Shown here: positions 7,624 through 16,409 of the stretch, one piece after another
Layout: the number at the start of each line of letters is the position of its first letter
Position numbering within the stretch: the stretch's first letter is position 1
Source: DATKFM01 sp963851215
GTDB lineage: Bacteria > Pseudomonadota > Alphaproteobacteria > Dongiales > Dongiaceae
Assembly (NCBI GenBank): GCA_963851215.1
Contig: CAWKOG010000016.1
Location: 558,001-622,000, forward strand
Direction: 5' to 3'
Length of the DNA: 64,000 nt
The notes under the pieces: model-generated
Told to the model about the DNA's origin: nothing
Database searches by the model: none
What the model saw: only the letters and a program-made list of their open reading frames with translations
Program-made: the position numbers and the translations under genes

Positions 7624-8481
7624 TCAAGCTTTCGCCCGCCCCCGCACCGTCTCGCGCCAGAGGATGTAAAGGCCGCTGCCGATGATGACGGCGGAGCCGG
7701 AAATCACCCAGGCATCCGGAATGTCGCCGAACAGGAACAGGCCGAAGAACACCGCCCAGATCATCTGCGAGTAGTGGAAGGGGGCCACGATGGCCGAGGG
7801 TGCCAGGCGGAAGGCGCGGATCAGCATCAGGTGGCCGGCGCCGCTGAGCAGGCCGAGAACCGCCATCAGTCCCAGGTCGGTCCAGGACATCGGCACATAG
7901 ACCTCGGGCATGACCGGCGCGCTCACCGCCAGCAGCGCCACCACCATCCAGAAGATCAGCCCGCCGGTAGACTCGTCCTTGCCCATGCGCCGCACCAGGA
8001 TCAGCGAGAGGCCGAAGAACAGGGCCGATGAGATCGCGGCGATGTGCCCCGCCTTGAGCTCAGCGATGCCCGGCCGCAGCACGATCAGCACGCCGATGAA
8101 GCCGACGACAACCGCGCTCCAGCGGCGCCAGCCGACCTTCTCGCCGAGGATCGGCACCGACAGCGCGGTCACCACCATCGGCACGGCGAAGATCAGCGCA
8201 TAGGCGTCGGCCAACGGCAGCTCGACGAAGGCGTAGAACACCAGCACCATGTCGATCGCCAGCAGGATCGAGCGCAGCCCCACCAGCCAGGGATGGCGCG
8301 GCCGCAGCTTGTGCAGGCCGCCCTCATGCCGGATCAGCAGCGCCACGGGGATCAGGGTGAACAGATTGGAGACGAAGATGATCTGGAACACCGAATAGCG
8401 TTCGGTGAGCCATTTGACCCCCGCATCGGCGCAGGAAAAGATCGAGAACGCGATCAGCGCGAAGACGATTCCGCGCGCAAT
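7624..8481 (-). CDS. EamA-family (DMT) permease, 5' end uncertain or frameshifted
   Basis: A drug/metabolite transporter with about ten hydrophobic segments and an EamA duplication; substrate unknown. The first canonical in-frame start is GTG 8391, but clear family sequence (GIVFALIAFSIFSCADAG, the first transmembrane helix) continues in frame up to about 8481 with no ATG, GTG or TTG. An ATG at 8554 opens a hydrophilic N-terminus one frame away, and 7624-8554 equals a whole number of codons plus exactly one base. A single inserted base is therefore likely. Otherwise an ATT or CTG start would be needed. It is convergent with rsmD. Confidence 0.75.
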   Translation of the reverse strand: MARGIVFALIAFSIFSCADAGVKWLTERYSVFQIIFVSNLFTLIPVALLIRHEGGLHKLRPRHPWLVGLRSILLAIDMVLVFYAFVELPLADAYALIFAVPMVVTALSVPILGEKVGWRRWSAVVVGFIGVLIVLRPGIAELKAGHIAAISSALFFGLSLILVRRMGKDESTGGLIFWMVVALLAVSAPVMPEVYVPMSWTDLGLMAVLGLLSGAGHLMLIRAFRLAPSAIVAPFHYSQMIWAVFFGLFLFGDIPDAWVISGSAVIIGSGLYILWRETVRGRAKA

Positions 8482-8612
8482 ATGATCGCCTGCTGTCCGA
8501 TGGGCTGCTGAAGCGCTGATGGGGAGTCTCCCGGGATTTCTGAGCGGCGCGCATATAATCAGGTGCGCGGCGGGCGGTAAAGCGGGCTAGGTCGCCTGCA
8601 ACACAACGCCAC

Positions 8613-8755
8613 AATTTGTCATCCCGGGGCCGGCGCGTCAGCGACGGAGCCCGGGACCTAAGCACACGGAATTCGTCAAGGTACCCTAGTTACCGCTCGG
8701 TGTTCAAAGGTCCCGGACAACCGCGCTGACGCGCCGGCTTCCGGGATGACAAATT
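8613..8755. repeat. 143-bp palindromic element
   Basis: Arms of about 47 bp (8613-8659 and 8708-8755) are inverted near-identical copies; both carry the outer AATTTGTCATCCCGG and the core GCCGGCGCGTCAGCG. The 48-bp centre is unique. It has no coding capacity and resembles dispersed mobile palindromic units of the TGTCATCCCGG type. Confidence 0.85.
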
Positions 8756-8889
8756 AACGTGTGTTTGCGGTTAGAACTCCCTCCAAGAAAAATCCCTCAA
8801 TTCACCAGAGTTAGCCAGCGCCAGCGCGTGCAAGAATGAGCCTTCGCTCCCTGCGACAATCTCGCGCAGCGCCTTGATCCCTGTTACGC

Positions 8890-8915
8890 TTTATCATAAG
8901 TTACCTTATCATAAG
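8890..8915. promoter_or_regulatory. Tandem palindromic operator sites upstream of marR
   Basis: Two copies of TTATCATAAG lie at 8891-8900 and 8906-8915, 15 bp apart. The second, CTTATCATAAG, is a perfect odd palindrome. They end about 20 bp before the MarR start, so autoregulation by this MarR protein is the natural reading (inferred). Confidence 0.55.
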
Positions 8916-8934
8916 CAACATATATGATTTTGCC

Positions 8935-9451
8935 ATGAGTGGCCGCAATCCCGAACGCAAGCCTCGGTTTCCTCCTGCATGACGTTTCGCGCCTGCTGCG
9001 CAAGCGGTTCGATCGGCGGGCGCGGGCCATCGGCCTGACTCGCGCCCAATGGTCGGTCCTGGCCCACCTGTCGCGCAACGAAGGCATCAACCAGGCGGCG
9101 CTGGCCGACATCCTGGAGATCGAGCCCATCACCTTGGTGCATCAGCTCGACAAGCTGGAGGCCGCCGGCTGGATCGAGCGGCGGCTGGATGCGGCCGATC
9201 GCCGTGTGCGGCTGTTGTTCATCACCGCCACCGGGCGGAAGATCCTGGAGAAGATGCAGGTGCTGGGCGCCGAAACCCGCGCCGAGGCGCTGGCCGGCAT
9301 CCCTGCCTCGGAACATGAGGCGCTGATCGAGACTTTGCTCAAGGTCAAAGGCAACCTGTCGGAGCGGGAAACCGCCAGCCAGACCGGCGTAGACGAAACC
9401 GATGAATCTGCGCGGGGGCGGATGCGCCGCCCGCGCCGGGCCGCCCGCTAG
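8935..9451 (+). CDS. MarR family regulator, probable regulator of the emrAB locus; start region possibly frameshifted
   Basis: A MarR winged-helix regulator: helix-turn-helix region LTRAQWSVLAHLSRNEGINQ, dimer-contact segments, and wing RRLDAADRRVRLLFIT. The only start in the main frame is GTG 8939, giving VAAIPNASLGFLL. An ATG at 8935 in the next frame gives MSGRNPER and, after dropping one A at 8959-8960, continues as SLGFLLHDVSRLLRK, a far more typical MarR N-terminus. The span 8935-9451 is one base more than whole codons. It lies 18 bp before emrA on the same strand, so it likely represses the efflux genes. The C-terminus is basic (RMRRPRRAAR). Confidence 0.85.
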
Positions 9452-9469
9452 CGGCACTCAGGTGCAATC

Positions 9470-10613
9470 ATGAACGCGATATCGCAGAAGACGGACATGG
9501 CCGCCCCGGCCGTTTCCGAAACCGCGCCGGCGGTGAGCCCGGCGCCGCGCCGTCCCCTGATGCGCCGGCTGCGGCCGCTGCTGCTGATCCTCGGGCCGCT
9601 CGCGCTGCTGATCGGCGGCGCTTACTTCTACATCACGGGCGCGCGCTATGTGTCGACCGACAACGCCTATGTGAAGGCCGACATCGCCGCCATCAGCGCC
9701 GAGATCTCCGGCAAGGTGGAGGCCGTCGCCGTCGCCGACAATGACCATGTCACGGCCGGGCAGCTGCTCTTCCAGGTCGACCCGCAGCCCTTCCGCCTGG
9801 CGCTCGCCCAGGCCGAGGCGCAGCTCAGGACCACCCGCGACGGCATCCTGGCCAAGGAGGCCAGCTATCGCCAGAAGCAGTCCGAGATCGTGATGGCGCA
9901 GGAGAACATCGCCTTCTACCAGCAGGAGCTCGGCATCTACGAGAAGATGGCGAAGAGCCAGATCGCCGCGCAGACCCAGCTCGACGAGGCGCGCCACAAC
10001 CTGACCACGTCGCGGCAGGAGCTGCCGGCGCTGCAGCAGGAGCTGGCCGCCATTCTGGCCGAGCTGGGCGGCCAGGCCGATGCGCCGCCGGAACAGCATG
10101 CGCGCTATCTCGCCGCCCAGGCGGCGCGGGACCAGGCGGCGCTGGATTTGCAGCGCACGGAGATCCACGCGCCCGCCAACGGCATCATCACCAACCTGAC
10201 GCTGCGGCCCGGCGACTACATCAAGACCGGCACGCCGATCTTCAGCCTGGTGGAGACCGACCATCTGTGGGTCGAGGCGAACTTCAAGGAAACCGACCTG
10301 ACCCATGTGCGCCCGGGGCAGGACGGCGTCGGTGGAGATCGACACCTATCCCGGCACGACCTGGACCACGACGGTGGGCAGCATCAGCGCGGCCACCGGC
10401 GCCGAGTTCGCCTTGCTGCCGCCGCAGAACTCCAGCGGCAATTGGGTGAAGGTGGTGCAGCGCATTCCCGTGCGGCTGGAGATCGCCGACCGGCCCGGAC
10501 AGCCGCCGCTGCGCGCGGGCATGAGTGCTTTGATCGAGATCGACACCGGCTATCACCGCATCCTGCCCAGCCCGATCAGCACGGCCCTGGCCTGGATGGG
10601 AGTCGACCAATGA
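9470..10613 (+). CDS. emrA: HlyD/EmrA-type membrane fusion protein, reading frame broken at about 10322
   Basis: Periplasmic adaptor of a tripartite efflux pump: one N-terminal membrane helix (residues about 38-58), a biotinyl-lipoyl-like half (YVSTDNAYVKADIAAISAEI), a long coiled-coil hairpin rich in Gln and Ala (about 100-210), and the family motif VEANFKETDLTHVRPGQ. Directly after this motif the frame is lost: dropping one G at 10321-10322 restores TASVEIDTYPGTTW through to a stop at 10613. The span is exactly one base over 381 codons. As given, the frame runs on antisensically meaningful but spurious codons through the transporter gene. Either a sequence error or a recent mutation. Confidence 0.8.
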
Positions 10614-10661
10614 CAACCGCCGCCGCGGGCGCTGCCCAGGCGGCGCCTCACGCATCGCGGC

Positions 10662-12164
10662 ATGATCGTCGTCTCCATCATGCTGGCGACCATCATGCAG
10701 GCGCTGGACACCACCATCGCCAATGTCGCGCTGCCGCACATGCAGGGCAGCCTGTCTGCTACCCAAGAGCAGATCAGCTGGGTGCTGACCTCCTACATCG
10801 TCGCCGCCGCCATCATGACGCCGCCGACCGGCTTCCTCGCCGCGCGCTTCGGCCGCAAGCGGCTGTTCCTGTTCGCCGTCGCCGGATTCACGGTTGCCTC
10901 GCTGCTCTGCGGCCTCGCGCAGACCCTGCCGCAGATGGTGGGGTTCCGCTTGCTGCAGGGCGTGTTCGGCGCCGCGCTGGTGCCGCTGTCCCAAGCGGTG
11001 CTGCTGGATACCTATCCGAAGGAGCAGCATGGCTCCGCCATGGCGCTCTGGGGCGTCGGCGTGATGGTGGGCCCGATCCTGGGGCCGACGCTGGGCGGCT
11101 ATCTCACCGAGTACTACGACTGGCGCTGGGTGTTCCTGATCAACTTACCCTTCGGGCTAATGGCCTTCTTCGGCATCCTCGGCTTCGTGCCGGAGACCAA
11201 GCGCGACGCCGGCCGCGGCTTCGACTTCTTCGGCTTTGCCATGTTGAGCCTGGGCATCGGCGCGCTGCAATTGATGCTGGACCGCGGCGAGGTCCAGGGC
11301 TGGTTTGGATCCACCGAGATCATCATCGAGGCTTGCCTCGCCGGTCTCGGCATCTACCTGTTCCTGGTGCAGATGCTGACCGCGGAACGGCCATTCCTGG
11401 AGCCGCGTCTGTTCAAAGACCGCAATCTGGTGGTCGGTCTGCTGTTCATCTTCGTCATCGGCATCATCCTGCTGGCGACGCTGGCGCTGATGCCGCCGTT
11501 CCTCCAGGGGCTGATGGGCTATCCCGTGATCACCACGGGCATGGTGCTGGCGCCGCGCGGCATCGGCACCATGATCGCCATGGTGCTGGTAGGCCGCATC
11601 GTCGGCCGGGTGGATGCGCGGATATTGATCTTCGGCGGCCTGTCATTGACCGCTCTGTCACTGTGGGAAATGGCGGAGTTCACCACCGATGTCAGCCAAT
11701 GGACCATCATCCGCACCGGCATCGTCCAGGGGCTGGGGCTGGGGCTGATCTTCGTGCCGCTGAGCGCGCTGACCTTCGCCACGCTGGCGCCGGAGCTGCG
11801 CACGGAAGCCACCGGCCTCTTCAGCCTCATGCGCAATCTCGGCAGCAGCATCGGCGTCTCCATCGTCACCGCGCTGTTGTCGCAATTCACGCAGATCAAT
11901 CACGCGCAGATCGGCGAGCATATCTCTCCGTTCAATCCCATGATGGCACCCGGCCTGCTGCCGCCACTGCTGGATCCGTCAACGCCGCAGGGAATCGCGG
12001 CACTGAACGCCCTGGTCACCCAGCAAGCGGCCACCATCGCCTATCTCAACGATTTCCGGCTGATGATGTATGTGGTGCTGGCGGCGCTGCCGATGCTGCT
12101 GCTGCTGCGCCGGCCCGTGCGCGCGAAAGCCGCACCGGCTGCCGCTGTGGCGGTTGCCGATTGA
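10662..12164 (+). CDS. emrB: EmrB/QacA-type MFS multidrug transporter (DHA2), N-terminus possibly frameshifted
   Basis: A 14-helix drug:H+ antiporter of the DHA2 family, the inner-membrane partner of the adjacent adaptor. Motif C-like GVMVGPILGPTLGGYL, motif A-like GFLAARFGRKRLF and TIMQALDTTIANVALPHM in helix 1 are visible. Starting at ATG 10662 leaves almost nothing before helix 1. An ATG at 10610, overlapping the adaptor stop as ATGA, encodes a plausible 17-residue leader (MTTAAAGAAQAAPHASR) in another frame; one surplus base before 10662 would join them (518 codons plus one base). Exported substrates are unknown. Confidence 0.85.
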   Translation: MIVVSIMLATIMQALDTTIANVALPHMQGSLSATQEQISWVLTSYIVAAAIMTPPTGFLAARFGRKRLFLFAVAGFTVASLLCGLAQTLPQMVGFRLLQGVFGAALVPLSQAVLLDTYPKEQHGSAMALWGVGVMVGPILGPTLGGYLTEYYDWRWVFLINLPFGLMAFFGILGFVPETKRDAGRGFDFFGFAMLSLGIGALQLMLDRGEVQGWFGSTEIIIEACLAGLGIYLFLVQMLTAERPFLEPRLFKDRNLVVGLLFIFVIGIILLATLALMPPFLQGLMGYPVITTGMVLAPRGIGTMIAMVLVGRIVGRVDARILIFGGLSLTALSLWEMAEFTTDVSQWTIIRTGIVQGLGLGLIFVPLSALTFATLAPELRTEATGLFSLMRNLGSSIGVSIVTALLSQFTQINHAQIGEHISPFNPMMAPGLLPPLLDPSTPQGIAALNALVTQQAATIAYLNDFRLMMYVVLAALPMLLLLRRPVRAKAAPAAAVAVAD

Positions 12165-12180
12165 TGGTTACAACATGAGT

Positions 12181-12388
12181 CCCTTCTCCCCTCGGGGGAG
12201 AAGGGGCAGGGGATGAGGGGTTTGCGCGCGGCAGCGCGCATATAAGACAGCACTACGCCTCACGCCCCACATTTGCATGCGAGGAAAAGTCCGGTTCCGG
12301 ATTTGATCGATCTGCGCAAAACTCTTGGCGCGCTGCCGCGCGGAGATCCCTCACCCCCTGCCCCCTCTCCCCCAAGGGGAGAGGGGAG
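12181..12388. repeat. About 205-bp palindromic element, copy 1
   Basis: Arms of about 58 bp (12181-12238 and 12328-12388) are inverted copies containing CTCCCC, TGGGGGAGA-like C/G blocks, GGCAGGGG and GCGCGCGGCAGCGCGC. It occupies the convergent gap between emrB and the SDR gene. A second copy of the same family and size is at 44987-45191. Confidence 0.85.
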
Positions 12389-12434
12389 AAACATTAGTAC
12401 CAATCTCCAGTCCGAAAGGTTCGTGCAGGCCCCG

Positions 12435-13238
12435 CTACTCCGGCATCCGCCGGCTGGTCAGCGCGGCGCCGCCGTCGACCACCAGCACCGTGCCCGTGAC
12501 ATAGCCGCCGGCGGGCGAGCAGAGATAGGCCACGGCCAGCGCCACTTCCCGCGGCGTTCCCAGGCGCGGCACCGGCAGGCCGGCGACGTCGCGGCCGGAA
12601 TCTTCCTCGGCATATTGGCGGATGCCCTCGGTATCGATCGTGCCCGGACCCACCGCATTGACCAGGATGCCTGCGCGCGCCCATTCCATCGCCAGGGTCT
12701 TGGTGAGATTGACCACGGCGGCGCGGGCGGCGGCGGCATGGGCGAAACGCGGCGCGCCCTCGATATCGGAGAAGACGATGTTGACGATGCGCCCGCCGCT
12801 GTGGGCCGCGATCGCGCGCCTGGCGAAGGCGCGGCACATCTGCCAGGTGCCCTGTAGATTCAGATCGGTCACCGCGCGGAAGCCGTTGGCGGAAATGTCC
12901 AGCGCCGCCGCCGCGAACTGCCCGCCGGCATTGTTGACCAGGAAATCCGGCAGGCCGCGGTCGCGCGCCACGTCGTCGAACAGCGATTCAACTTGCGCCT
13001 CGTCGCGGATGTTGACGGTATGCCACGCAGCATCGGCGCCCAGCTTGCGCAGCTCGTCTGCCGCCGCCTGCAGCTTTGATTCTGTCCGCGCGGCGATCGT
13101 GACGCGGGCGCCGAGATAGGCGAATTCTTGCGCAATGGCGAAGCCGATGCCGGTGCCGCCGCCGGTGACCAGCAGATGCTTGCCGGCAAACAGGCCGGGC
13201 GCGAAAACCGGCGCGTCGGAGATTTCCCTGGCTGTCAC
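12435..13238 (-). CDS. Short-chain dehydrogenase/reductase, PECR/dienoyl-CoA-reductase-like
   Basis: A 267-residue Rossmann-fold oxidoreductase. The nucleotide-binding TGGGTGIGFAIA and NNAGG motifs are present. The usual YxxxK catalytic pair is absent; at that place stands HAAAARAAVVNLTKTLAMEW, which matches the HSGAARAGV..LTKSLALEW pattern of peroxisomal trans-2-enoyl-CoA reductase and 2,4-dienoyl-CoA reductase. An enoyl-CoA reductase role in fatty-acid metabolism is therefore more likely than an alcohol dehydrogenase role. It is followed, 13 bp upstream on the same strand, by an MFS gene, but a shared function is not evident. Confidence 0.85.
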   Translation of the reverse strand: MTAREISDAPVFAPGLFAGKHLLVTGGGTGIGFAIAQEFAYLGARVTIAARTESKLQAAADELRKLGADAAWHTVNIRDEAQVESLFDDVARDRGLPDFLVNNAGGQFAAAALDISANGFRAVTDLNLQGTWQMCRAFARRAIAAHSGGRIVNIVFSDIEGAPRFAHAAAARAAVVNLTKTLAMEWARAGILVNAVGPGTIDTEGIRQYAEEDSGRDVAGLPVPRLGTPREVALAVAYLCSPAGGYVTGTVLVVDGGAALTSRRMPE

Positions 13239-13251
13239 GTCATGCTCCCGT

Positions 13252-14451
13252 TCACTCAGCGATCACTTCCCTGCCTCGGCGGCGCGCAAAGGGGAGAAGC
13301 GCCACGAGGCCCAGGCCGGTAACCGCCGCGGCGATCCAGAACATGACCGATGGGCCCCAGGCATCCCAGATTTCTCCGCCGGCCCAAGTGCCCAGCATGG
13401 CGATTCCGGATACCAGGTGGAAGATGCCGAAGGCAGTGCCGCGCAATTTGCGGGGGACCATGTCCGCCACTAGCGTCGCCAGCACGCCCTGGGTCAGCGC
13501 CAGATGCAGACCGACGAGCGCGCCGCCGAGAAACGCCGCCCAGATCGCACCGGCAAGGGCCAGCACGACGTGACTCGCGGCCAGAGCCGCGAAGCCCGCA
13601 AACAGCAAGGGCCATCGGCCGATCCGATCCGACAGGCTGCCCACCGGCGCCGTCAGGAAGGTGGTCATCAGCGCCACCACCGCAAGCAACCCCGGCGCGA
13701 GACCCAGCGGCAGTCCGAGATCTTGCCCTCGAAGCAGATAGAATGACTCGGTGAATCTCGGCAGCAGCAGGATCAGCAGCGCGGCGATGAACAGCCAAAA
13801 ACGGACACCGAGAGCGCGGAGAGCGTCGATCCGCAAAGGAAACTTGCTGGCATCCGGAGCGCGCGGCGACGCCGCCTCGCGCACGCCGAAACCGAGGACG
13901 ACGAGGGACAATACAGCGGGAATACAGGCCACCCAGAACACCGCCTGCACGTTGCCGAGCAACAGCCACATCAGCGCCATGGCGATGAGCGGCCCCAGCA
14001 GCGAGCCCGCTTCGTCGAGCGCCTGCCGCAGGCCATAGGCCGCGCCGCGCACCTCTGATGGCGTGACGTCGGCCACCAGCGCATCGCGCGGCGCGCCGCG
14101 GATGCCCTTGCCGAGCCGGTCGGCGAACCGCGCGCCCAACACCGTGCCGGTATTGCCGGCAATCGGGAACAGGAACTTGGCGAGGCCGCTGAGCGCATAG
14201 CCCAGGAACGCCAATTCCTTCCGCCTTCCGACCCAATCGCTGAGCACGCCCGAGAACAGCTTGGCGAAGGAGGCAGTGCCCTCGGCCACCATGTCGATCA
14301 GCCCGACCAAGGCGTAGGTGGCGCCAAGCTGCGCGACCAGAAAACCCGGCAGCAGGCCGGCGATGATGGAGGTGCTGAGATCGGTGAAGAGACTGACGAT
14401 GCCAAGCAGCCAGACCGTGCGGGGAATCGCGCGAAGCCCGGATGCCTTCAT
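13252..14451 (-). CDS. MFS transporter, 12 transmembrane segments
   Basis: A 399-residue major facilitator with two six-helix halves. It has the motif-A-like GVLSDWVGRRKELAFLGY after helix 2 and a repeat, GSLSDRIGRWPLLFAGF, in the second half, and the segment FADRLGKGIRGAPRDALVAD found in a broad clade of uncharacterised bacterial MFS proteins. The start ATG 14451 is 12 bp from the mutL stop, so it may be the last but one gene of the mutL transcript. Substrate cannot be inferred. Confidence 0.85.
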   Translation of the reverse strand: MKASGLRAIPRTVWLLGIVSLFTDLSTSIIAGLLPGFLVAQLGATYALVGLIDMVAEGTASFAKLFSGVLSDWVGRRKELAFLGYALSGLAKFLFPIAGNTGTVLGARFADRLGKGIRGAPRDALVADVTPSEVRGAAYGLRQALDEAGSLLGPLIAMALMWLLLGNVQAVFWVACIPAVLSLVVLGFGVREAASPRAPDASKFPLRIDALRALGVRFWLFIAALLILLLPRFTESFYLLRGQDLGLPLGLAPGLLAVVALMTTFLTAPVGSLSDRIGRWPLLFAGFAALAASHVVLALAGAIWAAFLGGALVGLHLALTQGVLATLVADMVPRKLRGTAFGIFHLVSGIAMLGTWAGGEIWDAWGPSVMFWIAAAVTGLGLVALLPFARRRGREVIAE

Positions 14452-14463
14452 CGGCGCCTCTGA

Positions 14464-16294
14464 CTACCGCCGGCCGAACAGCCGTTCGATGTCAGAGAGC
14501 TTCAGCTCCACATAGGTGGGGCGGCCGTGATTGCACTGGCCGGAATGGGGCGTCGCCTCCATCTCCCGCAGCAGCGCATCCATCTCCGCCGGCGCCAGCC
14601 GCCGCCCGGCGCGCACGCTGCCATGGCAGGCCATGGTGCCGCAGATCTGCTCCAGCCGTTCCTTCAGGCTCAGCGCCTGGCCGAATTCCGCCAGCTCGTC
14701 GGCCAGATCGCGGACCAGTCCCGCCGCGTCGGTGACGCCCAGCAGCGCCGGCACCTCGCGCACTACGACGGCGCCGGGCCCGAAGGCCTCGATCACCAGG
14801 CCGAGCTCCGCCAGCTCGCCACGCCTGTTGACGATGCGTTGCGCCGCCGCTTCGTCCATCTCCACCACGGCGGGGATCAATAGCACTTGGCGGGCGATGC
14901 CGGCCTGCGCCAACGCCGCTTTCATCCGCTCATAGACCAGCCGCTCATGGGCCGCATGCTGATCGACGATGACCAGGCCGTCGGCCGTTTGCGCGATGAT
15001 GTAGGTTTCGTGCAGCTGCGCCCGCGCAGCACCCAGGGGATGAGTCGGCGGCCGGCGCGCCATCGGCCGCGGGCGGTGCCGAGGGCGCATGCAGGCCCGA
15101 CATGTCGGTGGTGCGCGGATCCACCGACGGCAGTTCGTACGGTGCATAGAGCGCGGCGGTCTGTTCGCCGAAGCCGCGCTGCGAGGACCCGTGCGTCGGC
15201 CGCCAGCTATTCGCCGCCGACAGCGGCCTTTCGCCCGGGCGGAAACTGCCGAGGGCCGCCAGCGACACGGTGGTGGAGGCGCGGTGGCCGGCCGCCGCCA
15301 GCGCATGCTTGGAGGCGCCGACGATCAGGCCGCGCACCAGCCCGGGATCGCGGAAGCGCACTTCGGCCTTGGTCGGATGGACGTTGACATCGACCTCTTC
15401 CGCCGGCAGATCGACGAACAGCGCCACCAGCGGATGGCGGTCGCGAGCGAGGAAATCCTGATAGGCGCCGCGCACCGCGCCCTGCAGCAGCCGGTCACGC
15501 ACCGGGCGGCCATTGACGAACAGATATTGTTGCGCCGAGGTGGCGCGGTTCAGCGTCGGCAGGCCGACATACCCTGACAGGCGCACCGACTCGCGCAGGG
15601 TATCGATCGGCAGCGCGTTGTCGGCGAAATCGCGGCCCATCACCTGGGACAGGCGCGCCAGCCGCGCCGCCGCCGCGTCCTGCAGCAGATCGCCCGATGG
15701 CGCGTAGCGCAGGACGGCGCGTGCATCATCGAATAAGGCGAAGGCGATTTCCGGATAGGCCATTGCCAGCCGATTGACGATGTCGGCGGCGTGATCCAGT
15801 TCCGTCCGCACCGCCTTGAGGAATTTGAGGCGCGCCGGCGTGGCGTAGAAGAGATCCCGCAATTCCACCCGCGTACCCGCCGACAGCGCCGCCGGTTCGG
15901 GCTCGCCCTTGGCGCCGCCATCGACGGCGATGCGCCAGGCCTCGGCCGTGCCGGATTTGCGCGACGTGATGGTCAGCCGGCCGACGGCGCCGATCGACGG
16001 CAGCGCTTCGCCGCGGAAGCCCAGGGTGGCGATGTTGACGAGGTCGTCGCCGGGCAATTTCGACGTGGCGTGGCGTTCCACCGCCAGCGCCAGTTCGGCC
16101 GGCGTCATGCCCAAGCCATCATCGGCCACGGCGATCAAGCCGCGGCCGCCGTCGCGCAGCGTCACCTCGATATTCCGCGCCCCGGCGTCGATGGCGTTTT
16201 CCACCAGCTCTTTCACCGCTGAGGCTGGCCGTTCAATCACCTCGCCGGCGGCGATCCGGTTGACCAGATTGGGCGGAAGAACGCAAATCGGCAT
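14464..16294 (-). CDS. mutL: DNA mismatch repair protein MutL, reading frame broken near 15036
   Basis: The GHKL ATPase that links MutS to downstream repair steps. The N-terminal ATPase is intact: VIERPASAVKELVENAIDAG, DDGLGM, FRGEALPSIG, and TSAQQYLFVNGRPVRD followed by VHPTKAEVRF. After a Pro/Ala-rich linker the C-terminal dimerisation domain (AQLHETYIIAQTADG, VDQHAAHERLVYERM, CHGSVRAGR, CNHGRPT) continues in the next frame. Dropping one base, for example in the GGGG run at 15036-15039, joins the halves; the total is 610 codons plus one base. The linker is not conserved, so the exact site is uncertain. If real, the strain would lack MutL and be a mutator. Confidence 0.9.
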
Positions 16295-16409
16295 GACTGA
16301 TGGCCTGCGAATTTGCGGGAGAACGGCGAATCGGGAAGCGGCCGCAATCCTAGCAGAGAGCAGCCGTTGCAGCCAGCGGCCGGCCCGAATCGCCCGGCCC
16401 CGAATAGCC

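Larger units (their letters stand above)
8555..8934. other. Gene-free stretch between EamA and MarR genes
   Basis: About 380 bp without a credible gene. It holds a 143-bp palindromic element (8613-8755) and, next to the MarR gene, a pair of CTTATCATAAG-like sites. I see nothing recognisable in 8756-8888. Confidence 0.6.

Noticed and set aside
9470..12178. A 902-codon open frame covering emrA and emrB
   Set aside because: Only the first 284 codons match EmrA. The rest is the wrong frame of emrA and emrB, rich in Arg, His and Ala; it exists because of the surplus base at 10322.
12435..13238. Inactive SDR because YxxxK is missing
   Set aside because: The HxxAARAxVxNLTK pattern is normal for PECR and dienoyl-CoA reductase SDRs, so the enzyme is likely active.
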